Of a stretch of DNA of 21,906 nt, positions 1-6,669 are shown piece by piece. A program made the translations under genes and the position numbers. Location of the stretch: the NCBI GenBank assembly GCA_964424545.1, contig CAYRJN010000047.1, forward strand, positions 1-21,906, in the 5' to 3' direction. Position 1 is the first letter of the stretch. Every line of letters starts with the position of its first letter. The DNA is from JAUVIB01 sp964424545. GTDB taxonomy: Bacteria > Calditrichota > Calditrichia > Calditrichales > Calditrichaceae. Below the pieces are notes generated by a model. The model was not told where the DNA came from. It did no database searches and saw nothing but the letters and a program-made list of their open reading frames with translations.

Positions 1-128
1 TACGGGTTGCTTGTTATGGCGCATGAATTTGTTGTGCAGCCGATAAAATAATAATAGCTAAAACCCAACGCTCCGCCTATTAAGGCAAACAGTATCGGTT
101 TAAACCAACGGTTATTTGAAATTTGCAT
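1..128 (-). CDS. DUF6132-like small membrane protein (partial, 3' end outside window)
   Basis: The ORF starts at an ATG inside the last codons of the DUF1858 gene (17-bp overlap, different frame) and runs off the low-coordinate edge. The visible 42 residues are a short polar start, one hydrophobic helix (about residues 11-30) and a Cys pair at positions 31 and 36 in the context GCTTNSCAITSNP. That ending resembles the DUF6132 family of roughly 70-residue membrane proteins; the assignment is from memory of the family pattern. The overlap implies translational coupling to DUF1858 and, through it, to ccmF. Two cysteines just outside a membrane helix suggest a thiol or sulfur role, which is inference. 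The start is chosen because it is the first ATG and falls in the overlap typical of coupled genes. Confidence 0.6.
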   Translation of the reverse strand, partial: MQISNNRWFKPILFALIGGALGFSYYYFIGCTTNSCAITSNP

Positions 129-378
129 CGATAACCCCCTGTATTCTTTCTTTTATTTCGTCCGTGTAGCCGCTATCAATGACATCATTCAAAATAGCGA
201 TAATTTCATCCATATTATGCATTCCTTTGCGCAAAATGCTGTCTTCCAACGTACCCCAAACCGGTTCGCCGCAAACAATACATTGTACGCCCATCTCCTG
301 TAAAGGTTTGATGGTTTCGGGAAAGGACTCTACAACCTCTTCCATATCCATATCTTTATTGATTTTTCTTTGTTGCAT
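112..378 (-). CDS. DUF1858 redox-disulfide domain protein
   Basis: An 88-residue soluble protein. The pattern of an acidic helix, SFPETIKPLQEMG, then C33-x-x-C36 followed by GTLEDS is that of the DUF1858 family, known as the hybrid-cluster-associated redox disulfide domain. The domain fills the protein, and the CIVC pair is the obvious functional site. It starts one base after the ccmF stop, and its own 3' end overlaps the next gene (DUF6132-like) by 17 bp, so it is the penultimate visible member of the ccm operon. No biochemical role is established for the family. Its position suggests thiol or redox chemistry linked to cytochrome maturation, but that is inference. Confidence 0.8.
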   Translation of the reverse strand: MQQRKINKDMDMEEVVESFPETIKPLQEMGVQCIVCGEPVWGTLEDSILRKGMHNMDEIIAILNDVIDSGYTDEIKERIQGVIDANFK

Positions 379-379
379 A

Positions 380-2611
380 TTAACGATACCTTCTGTGATA
401 CAGTGAAAAGAAAAATCCGATTGTCATAATAATTGTTCCTAACCAAAGGATATTTATCAACGGTTTAACGGAAATTTCCGCAGCCAGCAACTCTTTTTGT
501 TTGCTTTCATTTGTATGCGCTTCGTCTTCCGGAACAATTACGGCCAAATCAAGCGATTTATTTTCAACATTAATTCCTGCGATATAAATTTTAACGGAAC
601 TCCCCGGTAATTCAGTCTGCGAAACTTTTTTTTCATTTCCGGCCACTTTAATCATCGGCCTAACGATTTCATCAATATTTTTGTCCTTATTCACAACATG
701 TATTATAGCGGCTATGCCCATGTCGCCGGCGCCGCCCATCATGGCCTGACTGTTCATATCATATCCCTGCAAATTCAGCGTATAATCGTTCCACCTAATA
801 TCCTTTTGTTTCTGCAATGTAATATGTTCATGATTATCATCGTCATTATCGTTGCCGCCGGCCGGAATAATCTGAATCGGAGAGACGTATAAATCCTGCA
901 AAACCTGATTACGAACCGACGGCGACACCATGTAAGCCCTGCTGTATTCGCTCCAGTAAAACTTGGCGTAGCTGTCTTCCCCGTCAATCTTCACAAGCAC
1001 CTTATCTTTACCATCTTTAGAGGGAATCCTGCCGCCATATTCCAATACGTAACCGAAAACGCTCTTTTTTTCACCAATCGGTAGCGTTGTTTTAAGGGCT
1101 TTATCATATACGGAAGAGGTTATTATGCCGATTATCATTAATCCGATACCGAGATGCGCCAATAAACCGCCGAAATTATAATTTTTCTTTCGCATCATAG
1201 AAACGACAAGATGAGCCGATACAATAACGGCAAACAAGGAAAGAGTAGTAATGATTAATGATTGAATGTTTTTCATACCGAGAAAAAATATAACCACACT
1301 GAGAACAAGACTCGCCGCGGCATGAATAATCAAAGAATTCAGTCTTTCCGGACTGTTTTTGCGCCAGCTTAAAACCGGTGTTACGGCAAGAAGCAAAGCG
1401 ATAAGCATGGCAATCGGAGCAGCCAATGTATTATAATAATCCGTGGAGACATTAGAAGCCTCTCCGAAAAATCCCGTAATGATCGGCGAGGAGGTGCCCA
1501 CAAAGGTTAGCGCGGCAAAGATCAAAAGCGTCATAACGCCGTAAAGCGTGAAATTCTCCCGCGTAAAAAAATCGTTATTCACTTTTTCGCCCTTTATTTC
1601 TGGCATTTTTATAATAAAGAAAATTAAGGACAACACGGAAAAAACAATTACAAAACCAAGCAGATATTGCGATAGTTCCGAAGCGCCGAAGGAATGAACG
1701 GAAAAATCCGTCAGTACGCCGCTGCGCGTTAAAAAACTACCGTAAAGCACCAGAATAAAGGTAAGAAGCGCCAGAAAAATATTGGTTTTCTTCATGCCGC
1801 CTTGTTTATTTTGGATAACAATGCCGTGGATGAGCGCCAACGAGGTCAACCAGGGAATCAGGGAGCTGTTTTCAACAGGGTCCCACCCCCAATAACCTCC
1901 CCATCCGAGCGTCGTATAAGCCCAATACCCGCCGAGAATAATGCCGACGCCAAGCGATAACCCTACAAATACGGCAAAGGGAAATGCGCGTTTAATCCAT
2001 GTATCGTAATCCCGCTTTATTAATGCCGTCATGGCATAAGCAAAAATCAACATAGTTGATGAATATCCCGCAAATAAGATCGGAGGATGAATAATCATCC
2101 ATGGGTCTTGTAAAAGCGGGTTTAAACCGTTGCCGTCGGGAATATTGGCGCCTATGGGAAAAGCGTTGGGTTGCACATTCCAAACGTATTCGAAGGGATT
2201 CTTTTTTATTAGAATAATAACGATGGCAGCCTGAACAAGATTCATAAATATCATAACAAGGGCTTCATCCTCGGAGCGCAGGCGGATTACAATCCAGCCG
2301 TAAATAACGCCGAATATTAACCACAACACAAAAGTGCCTTCTTGTCCCGCCCAAAATGTCGATATGAGATAAAATACGCTAAGACTGTTAGAGGAATATT
2401 GCATGACATAGGTCAATTGATATTGATGGCTCAATAGTCCCCACATCAGCAAAACGCCCTGAAACAGTATCAGGGCGGAAGATATATAAAAAGAATATCT
2501 GGCGATTTTATTCGCCCCATCTTCCTTGGTTTTATAATACTGATAATATGCCGCAATGCTGATAATAAGAAAAATAAAGGTTAATGAGGTGGCCGCAATA
2601 CCTATTATCAT
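380..2611 (-). CDS. ccmF: Cytochrome c heme lyase CcmF
   Basis: A 743-residue polytopic inner-membrane protein that, in System I, receives heme from CcmE and ligates it to apocytochrome c. It has the tryptophan-rich WWD segment (GGYWGWDPVENSSLIPWL). It also has the conserved histidine contexts HPPILFAGYSS, RSGVLTDFSVHSFG and LLAHLGIG, which supply heme ligands in this family. The large periplasmic domain lies before the last transmembrane helix near the C-terminus. It is somewhat longer than typical CcmF (about 640-680 residues), mostly in that domain. Its ATG overlaps the ccmE stop as ATGA, a classic coupling arrangement. DUF1858 follows after one base. Function is well supported by the motifs and context. 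Confidence 0.95.
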   Translation of the reverse strand: MIIGIAATSLTFIFLIISIAAYYQYYKTKEDGANKIARYSFYISSALILFQGVLLMWGLLSHQYQLTYVMQYSSNSLSVFYLISTFWAGQEGTFVLWLIFGVIYGWIVIRLRSEDEALVMIFMNLVQAAIVIILIKKNPFEYVWNVQPNAFPIGANIPDGNGLNPLLQDPWMIIHPPILFAGYSSTMLIFAYAMTALIKRDYDTWIKRAFPFAVFVGLSLGVGIILGGYWAYTTLGWGGYWGWDPVENSSLIPWLTSLALIHGIVIQNKQGGMKKTNIFLALLTFILVLYGSFLTRSGVLTDFSVHSFGASELSQYLLGFVIVFSVLSLIFFIIKMPEIKGEKVNNDFFTRENFTLYGVMTLLIFAALTFVGTSSPIITGFFGEASNVSTDYYNTLAAPIAMLIALLLAVTPVLSWRKNSPERLNSLIIHAAASLVLSVVIFFLGMKNIQSLIITTLSLFAVIVSAHLVVSMMRKKNYNFGGLLAHLGIGLMIIGIITSSVYDKALKTTLPIGEKKSVFGYVLEYGGRIPSKDGKDKVLVKIDGEDSYAKFYWSEYSRAYMVSPSVRNQVLQDLYVSPIQIIPAGGNDNDDDNHEHITLQKQKDIRWNDYTLNLQGYDMNSQAMMGGAGDMGIAAIIHVVNKDKNIDEIVRPMIKVAGNEKKVSQTELPGSSVKIYIAGINVENKSLDLAVIVPEDEAHTNESKQKELLAAEISVKPLINILWLGTIIMTIGFFFSLYHRRYR

Positions 2612-2979
2612 GATGCGTCCCCCTCTTCCTGATATTTAGAGGGACATTTAACAAGGATACTGTTAGCGTGAAAACTTCCCTGTTCGTATTTTCCCACGCA
2701 GACAACATGAGTTGCTTGATCAAAATTTCCCGGTTTGGGACCGTCGTAAATCACTTGAACGACTTCGCCTTTTTCATCTTTAATTTTAAATTTAAAAACG
2801 TTTTTCTCCACGTCAAAGGTTCCATTATCAAGGCGTTCGCCTTTTACCTGCACAACCGAGCCTCTTTTTTTGGCATCGGCAATACTAACATAAGGCGTTA
2901 GTGATTTATTAAATGATATCGCGGCCCATACGGTAAATAGAACGATTATAATAGCGCCGATAATATATTTTCTCTGCAT
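2608..2979 (-). CDS. ccmE: Heme chaperone CcmE, Cys-type (CxxxY)
   Basis: A 123-residue periplasmic heme chaperone anchored by an N-terminal helix (about residues 5-22), followed by the small OB-like beta-barrel (VQVKGERLDNGTF, VIYDGPKPGNF, VCVGKY). In Escherichia coli, heme is bound covalently through the His of HxxxY in the context LAKHDENY. Here the aligned segment is LVKCPSKY, so Cys112 takes the place of His and Tyr116 is kept. This is the CxxxY variant known from Desulfovibrio-type and archaeal systems. GGGGAAAAT precedes the ATG. The gene lies 33 bp after ccmD, and its TGA overlaps the ccmF ATG. Confidence 0.93.
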   Translation of the reverse strand: MQRKYIIGAIIIVLFTVWAAISFNKSLTPYVSIADAKKRGSVVQVKGERLDNGTFDVEKNVFKFKIKDEKGEVVQVIYDGPKPGNFDQATHVVCVGKYEQGSFHANSILVKCPSKYQEEGDAS

Positions 2980-3012
2980 ATTTTCCCCGCATTAAATTTT
3001 AATTATCAATGA

Positions 3013-3141
3013 TTATTTCTTTTTTAAACGTTCAATTTGGCCTTTTAGTTCGCTTATATTTTTATTTAAAGAGAACGTATAAAAAAACAATCCAACCCAG
3101 ATTATTAAATTTATGATTAAAACGACATACGTAGGTTCCAT
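3013..3141 (-). CDS. ccmD: CcmD-like small membrane protein
   Basis: A 42-residue ORF whose ATG directly abuts the ccmC stop codon (TAAATG). It contains one hydrophobic helix (VVLIINLIIWVGLFFYTF, residues 6-23) followed by a charged tail (ELKGQIERLKKK). This size, topology and position between ccmC and ccmE match CcmD, the small protein that helps release holo-CcmE from CcmABC. Sequence conservation in CcmD is very low, so the name rests on topology and synteny. No separate ribosome-binding site is evident, which suggests coupling to ccmC. Confidence 0.8.
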   Translation of the reverse strand: MEPTYVVLIINLIIWVGLFFYTFSLNKNISELKGQIERLKKK

Positions 3142-3816
3142 TTATTTCTCCAATTCGTCTAATTGTAATTTTACTTTTATTAAATCGATTTTCAGCTTAA
3201 AAAGCCAAAAATATAAAGCCGTAAAACCGGCAATGGATGACAAAAAAACCGTAAGAATGCGGCTACCCATATGTATTTTGCCCTCTTCATTTATTACCGG
3301 ATCGGGATGCAACGAATCATATATTCTCGGTACGATGAAAATAAAGAAAGGCACGGTAACAAAAGCCAAAATGGAATATACCGCAGAAAGTGCGGCTTTT
3401 TTCTCATCCTCTTCAATGGCCGATCGTAATGCAAAATAAGCGGCATAAATCAAGAGAAGAATAAAAATAGATGTTTCACGCGGATCCCAATTCCAAAAGG
3501 AACCCCAACTCGCTTTCGCCCAGATTGATCCGGTTATTGTGGCCAAAACGGCAAATACAATCCCCAATTGGTTGGTGGCCTCCGCATATAAATCATATAA
3601 GGGTAAACGCTTTTTTAGATATAAAATACTAAAAAGGGCGCTCATTAAAAAAGCGATAACCGTGATCCAAGCCATAGGCACATGAAAATATAAAACCCTT
3701 GTATACTCTTTGAGGCCTTTGGCAAGTGGCGCCCACAAATAAGCTCCGCTGAATACCAAACCTACCCAGATAAGCAAAACGATTTTAAGCGTTGACATAA
3801 CGGCATTACTTTTCAA
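3142..3816 (-). CDS. ccmC: Heme transporter/handling protein CcmC
   Basis: A 224-residue, six-helix inner-membrane protein that passes heme to CcmE. It has the WWD motif (WGSFWNWDPRETS), the first heme-ligand histidine context YFHVPMAW and the second in DSLHPDPVI. The start is taken as TTG at 3814-3816 because AGGTGA sits a few bases upstream. The in-frame ATG six codons later has no such site. The TTG overlaps the stop of an 11-residue leader ORF as TTGA. Downstream, ccmD abuts directly. A 317-bp gap with a likely promoter separates this gene from ccmB, so ccmCDEF may be transcribed separately from ccmAB. Confidence 0.93.
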   Translation of the reverse strand: MKSNAVMSTLKIVLLIWVGLVFSGAYLWAPLAKGLKEYTRVLYFHVPMAWITVIAFLMSALFSILYLKKRLPLYDLYAEATNQLGIVFAVLATITGSIWAKASWGSFWNWDPRETSIFILLLIYAAYFALRSAIEEDEKKAALSAVYSILAFVTVPFFIFIVPRIYDSLHPDPVINEEGKIHMGSRILTVFLSSIAGFTALYFWLFKLKIDLIKVKLQLDELEK

Positions 3817-3848
3817 AAATCACCTCGCTTTTTGAAATTAATATTCAT
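3813..3848 (-). CDS. 11-residue leader ORF coupled to ccmC
   Basis: An ATG preceded by a strong Shine-Dalgarno sequence (AAGGGGGAAG, 3 bases before the ATG) opens an 11-codon ORF, MNINFKKRGDF. Its TGA overlaps the ccmC TTG start as TTGA. The leader also contains the ccmC ribosome-binding site, so ribosomes finishing it are positioned to restart on ccmC. The peptide has no obvious attenuation pattern such as a run of one amino acid. Whether it is a true regulatory leader or a device for translating a TTG-started gene is open. Confidence 0.5.
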   Translation of the reverse strand: MNINFKKRGDF

Positions 3849-3884
3849 AATCTTCCCCCTTTTCCATTCAAGATAAATCATTTT

Positions 3885-3925
3885 ATTATATCAAAATTTT
3901 TTAATCTCTTCAGAAATATTCTGAA
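3885..3925 (-). promoter_or_regulatory. Putative ccmC promoter with dyad over the -35 region
   Basis: The minus strand has a perfect TATAAT at 3885-3890, 36 bp before the leader ORF start. The -35 position at 17-bp spacing reads CTGAAG, a poor match. Overlapping it is a perfect 7-bp inverted repeat, TTCAGAA-ATA-TTCTGAA (3909-3925). A weak -35 box under a dyad is typical of activator- or repressor-controlled promoters. The regulator is not identifiable by eye. Confidence 0.5.
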
Positions 3926-3956
3926 TTTTGTAATTTCATATATGGTAAATACATAC

Positions 3957-3979
3957 ATTGTCCGATTTAATCGGACAAT
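3957..3979. promoter_or_regulatory. 11-bp perfect palindrome in the ccmB-ccmC gap
   Basis: ATTGTCCGATT and AATCGGACAAT flank a single central base, an 11-bp-arm perfect inverted repeat. Neither strand continues into a T-run, so it does not look like an intrinsic terminator. It lies about 80 bp upstream of the putative ccmC start point and touches the stop of the small ORF next to it. An operator for a dimeric regulator is the simplest reading, and Rrf2-type sites have comparable CCGA/TCGG arms. The assignment is not certain. Confidence 0.5.
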
Positions 3980-4095
3980 TACAATTTAATGACGGGCGCA
4001 CTAATCTTATCTTTGATCAATTTGCCCAACTGCGTTCTGCCGATCAAAAGTAAGTTCGACATATTTTTAACCAGCGGACGACAGAACCGTTCAAT
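3979..4095 (-). pseudogene. Short open stretch, possible gene remnant
   Basis: Between ccmB and ccmC, one frame stays open for 38 codons and ends at TAA. It includes an ATG at 4062 giving a 27-residue product (MSNLLLIGRTQLGKLIKDKI...PVIKL). The residue pattern, a hydrophobic strand then GRTxLGKLIK then PVIKL, looks protein-like and faintly recalls the start of PrpR_N sensory domains. No ribosome-binding site is evident, and there is a stop just upstream. It could be a decayed fragment, a small protein or chance. Confidence 0.25.
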
Positions 4096-4133
4096 TCAGA
4101 CTTCCGATATTATTTTAAAACAATTATTCTGCC

Positions 4134-4796
4134 TTATTCATTCCAGATAAAATCAAACAGCAATCCCGAGGCCGTTATAATCACAACCGTATAGGCAAAA
4201 ATGGCTTGCAACTCGCTTGCTGCAGCGCCGAATTTTATGTCATTTAAGGAAATCCGTGTAGCACTGATGGCGCTGATTAACACCGGCAACAAAATGGGAA
4301 AAGCCAAAACGGTAAATAACGCGCCTTTGGAATTTGCCTTTGATATAATCGCTGCAATTATCGTTCCTCCCGCCGCCACGCCAAGGCTGCCTGCAATAAC
4401 AACCGTTAAAAATAAGCATATATTTTTTACTTCTAAACTCATCACACCGAGAAATAATGGTATGAGAACAACTTCAACCAGTACAAGCAGGACAATATTA
4501 AAAAACAACTTACCCGCAAAAACAGCCGCAGGCGGCGCCACAAGCTTAAGCGTATCCGCCGTACGCGTCTCCTCTTCTCTTACAAAAATGTGCGATAGAC
4601 CCGACATGGAAGAAAAAAAGATAATTATCCACAGTAAAGCCGCCTGAATCTCCTGACCGGCGGCATAAGCGCCGATGGAGAAAGAAACGGCCGTTAATGT
4701 AACAATACTGAACAATAAAATAGCGTTAATGGTAAAACGCGTGGCAAATTCTTGTTTTACGTCTTTTTTAAATATGAGCCAAGCTTTATGAATCAA
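4134..4796 (-). CDS. ccmB: Heme exporter subunit CcmB
   Basis: A 220-residue protein with six hydrophobic segments, the membrane partner of CcmA in the CcmABCD transporter that releases heme-loaded CcmE. It matches the family in length and in features such as the N-terminal KKDVKQEF amphipathic entry, SSMSGLSHIFVREEETRTADTL and the FAGKLFFN segment. Its start overlaps the ccmA end by 11 bp, indicating coupled translation. The following ccmC is separated by 317 bp, which is unusual for ccm operons, where ccmBCD are normally tight. Confidence 0.92.
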   Translation of the reverse strand: MIHKAWLIFKKDVKQEFATRFTINAILLFSIVTLTAVSFSIGAYAAGQEIQAALLWIIIFFSSMSGLSHIFVREEETRTADTLKLVAPPAAVFAGKLFFNIVLLVLVEVVLIPLFLGVMSLEVKNICLFLTVVIAGSLGVAAGGTIIAAIISKANSKGALFTVLAFPILLPVLISAISATRISLNDIKFGAAASELQAIFAYTVVIITASGLLFDFIWNE

Positions 4797-5403
4797 TAGT
4801 CAACCTCTTATCTGCAAGTATCAAATCCTGTTTTTCATTGGTAGCGATAACAAGAACGCCTGTTTTCTTATAATCACGGAGTAAATCATAAACGATATTA
4901 ATGCCTTCTTCGTCGAGATTGGTTCCTGGCTCATCCACAAATAGAATTTCCGGAGCGCCCATAAGCGCCAATACATATTTCAATCGCTGCTTCATACCCG
5001 ATGAATAAGCTTTCACACGAACGTTCAACTTATCGGCAATTTTTAATCGTGAGCACATTTTACTCATCTCTTTACGCTCATTTTCGGAAGCGTCTTTAAT
5101 AGCGGCAAAAAAATCCAGGTTTTCTTTTGCCGTCAACTCATCATATAATTCCAAATAGGGACTTATAAGACCGATATGGGCATAAATATCTTCCCTTTTT
5201 ATTACGGTGCCGTTATTTTCGTAATGGATTTTACCCGAAGCGGGACGTTGGAGCGCGCAGAGGATTTTTATCAATGTCGTTTTGCCCGAACCGTTCGCGC
5301 CAAGCACGGCAAGACATTCCCCCTGTCCGATCTCAAAGCTCAGATTCCTGAATAAATAATTACGATTATAATGTTTTGAAATATTTTCAGCTCTAATCTT
5401 CAA
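4786..5403 (-). CDS. ccmA: Heme exporter ATPase CcmA
   Basis: A 205-residue ABC ATPase that powers release of holo-CcmE from CcmC. Visible motifs are Walker A GANGSGKT (35-42), the ABC signature YSSGMKQRL (133-141) and Walker B ILFVDEP (153-159). The position of the switch histidine reads ATNE, so Asn189 replaces His. The Q-loop region reads ISPYLELYDELTA, without the usual Gln. Similar replacements are familiar in some CcmA subgroups, so this need not mean inactivity. The start is TTG at 5401-5403, with GGGG seven bases upstream. No in-frame ATG is available before residue 113. It overlaps ccmB by 11 bp and appears to be first in the operon. Confidence 0.92.
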   Translation of the reverse strand: MKIRAENISKHYNRNYLFRNLSFEIGQGECLAVLGANGSGKTTLIKILCALQRPASGKIHYENNGTVIKREDIYAHIGLISPYLELYDELTAKENLDFFAAIKDASENERKEMSKMCSRLKIADKLNVRVKAYSSGMKQRLKYVLALMGAPEILFVDEPGTNLDEEGINIVYDLLRDYKKTGVLVIATNEKQDLILADKRLTIDS

Positions 5404-5698
5404 ACAATTTCCCCGAATAAGGCTCCAATTTAGGAAATTAATAACAAAAGAGCAAATATGAGTTTAACGAATTTATCTAATTAGGATGATGACATCGACG
5501 TAAACGATTAATTTCCGGCGCTATAGGAAGCGTTGGCGATTCTGCCGAATCGTCTGCCCGTAAATTCCGACGGAAGTTTATTCGAATCAAAAGAACAAAA
5601 CGAATTAAACAAACATTGAAAATACCGCAAAGAATCTGATTGTTGGCGTTGCTTGTTCCCGGACGCCGTTGCCGAAAATACGACAATTTGATAATCCC
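5404..5698. other. Intergenic region before ccmA
   Basis: This is 295 bp between the SGNH hydrolase and ccmA. Open frames here (up to 70 codons) have no recognisable content and no Shine-Dalgarno site, so I treat them as noise. There is an imperfect dyad, TAAATTCCG-A-CGGAAGTTTA, at 5561-5580. No convincing -35/-10 pair stands out, although the ccmA promoter should lie here. Confidence 0.4.
5411..5414 (-). promoter_or_regulatory. Ribosome-binding site supporting the ccmA TTG start
   Basis: The minus strand reads GGGG(A), with seven bases to the TTG at 5403. No ATG exists nearby in the ccmA frame, so this site decides the start. Confidence 0.5.
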
Positions 5699-6472
5699 TT
5701 AAAAAGCGTATTTTAACCATTCCTTAGCCATTAAATAGGCGCCGGCAATGCTGGGATGCACGCCGTCCGGCAGCCAGTATTCGGCAGGAGCATTATTTAC
5801 AGCGTTATTGAAGATAGTTTGAAAAGGAATAAATTTATCAGCATACTCGTCCGCCATCTCCTTTGCAACGGCTCGGTAGCGTTCAAATTCGGGAAACCAG
5901 CGCTCATTAACCGCCCCGACTTTTAAAACAAACGGTTCGCAGATAATTATTTTCACTTTCGGAAGGGCTTCTTTTGTTCGTTTTAGTAACGCGTTATAAT
6001 CATCTTCATATTTCTCCACGCTGCCCTCCGGATAATGTCCGCTCAGCGTATGCCAAATATCATTCACACCGATTAATATGCTTAAAATATCCGGTTTAAT
6101 GTCAAGGCAATCCGTTTTCCAACGCTCGGCCAGTTGAAACACCTTATTGCCGCTGATTCCGCGATTAAATATTTTATATCCCTGTTGCGGATGTTACGCC
6201 AGTAAATATCCGCTAATATGAGCCGGATAACCGTAGCCCATTGCCCCGACGCTGTTGGCAGCAAAATCTTTTCTGTTGCGGTGCATATCGGTAATAGAAT
6301 CTCCTTGAAAGAGAATAATACTCCCCTTTGGAAAATTTTTCGTATTTTTTGGCTGCTGTCCGATTCTGGAAGAATCACATCCCGTTGCGCTTAACAAAGC
6401 GCTGCCCCCGACAACCATGGCGGCGCTTTTAATTATAAAATTACGACGGTTGGTTTTGTTTTCCTGCTCCAT
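5699..6472 (-). pseudogene. Tat-exported SGNH/GDSL hydrolase lipoprotein interrupted by an in-frame TAA
   Basis: A 258-codon reading frame with one internal TAA at 6194-6196 (codon 93). Both sides are in the same frame. Before the stop come a twin-arginine signal (NRRNFIIK), a lipobox ending at Cys32 (SATGC) and block I FQGDS with catalytic Ser59. After it come RGISGN, block III GVND and the catalytic DGVH near the end. The join reads LLA-stop-HPQQGYKIFNRGISGN, where relatives usually have LLAEHP, so a single change such as GAA to TAA explains it. The full protein would be a periplasmic carbohydrate- or lipid-esterase-like lipoprotein. GGAGTGGAAC precedes the ATG. The rest is free of damage, so a recent mutation, a strain variant or a sequencing error is likely. 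Readthrough is less likely. Confidence 0.85.
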
Positions 6473-6669
6473 TGTTCCACTCCGTTTTTATATAACAATT
6501 TTCTATAGAATACGCCTATGCAAAACAATATATACAGGTCAAATTTCTTATTGGGTCAATTGATATTTTAGGCATAGACCTCTACCTATATTCCATCGAA
6601 AAACAAAGATATAAATTAGTTAAACTAGCATTTCGAACCTGCATAGGCGAGTGAGAAATATATACTTTT
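6473..6669. other. Intergenic region with a separated 10-bp inverted repeat
   Basis: The region between the SGNH hydrolase and the NADase-type protein gene is AT-rich. CGCCTATGCA at 6513-6522 is matched by TGCATAGGCG at 6640-6649, 117 bp apart. GGTCAA occurs twice at about 6537-6555. No coding content or clear terminator is seen. Confidence 0.35.

Noticed and set aside
3957..3979. Intrinsic terminator after ccmAB
   Set aside because: The stem is perfect but neither strand has a following T-run, so an operator is more likely.
5477..5720. Two open frames of about 70 codons between the SGNH hydrolase and ccmA
   Set aside because: Low-complexity translation, no ribosome-binding site and no family resemblance. 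They overlap each other and the end of the SGNH gene.
6194..6196. Alternative genetic code reading TAA as an amino acid
   Set aside because: TAA ends many other intact genes here (ccmF, ccmC, ccmB, ccmD), so it is a normal stop in this organism.
6082..6378. Overlapping minus-strand frame suggesting a frameshift in the SGNH hydrolase
   Set aside because: The two real halves at 6472-6194 and 6142-5699 are in the same frame and join across a single TAA. No frameshift is needed, and this frame is a shadow.
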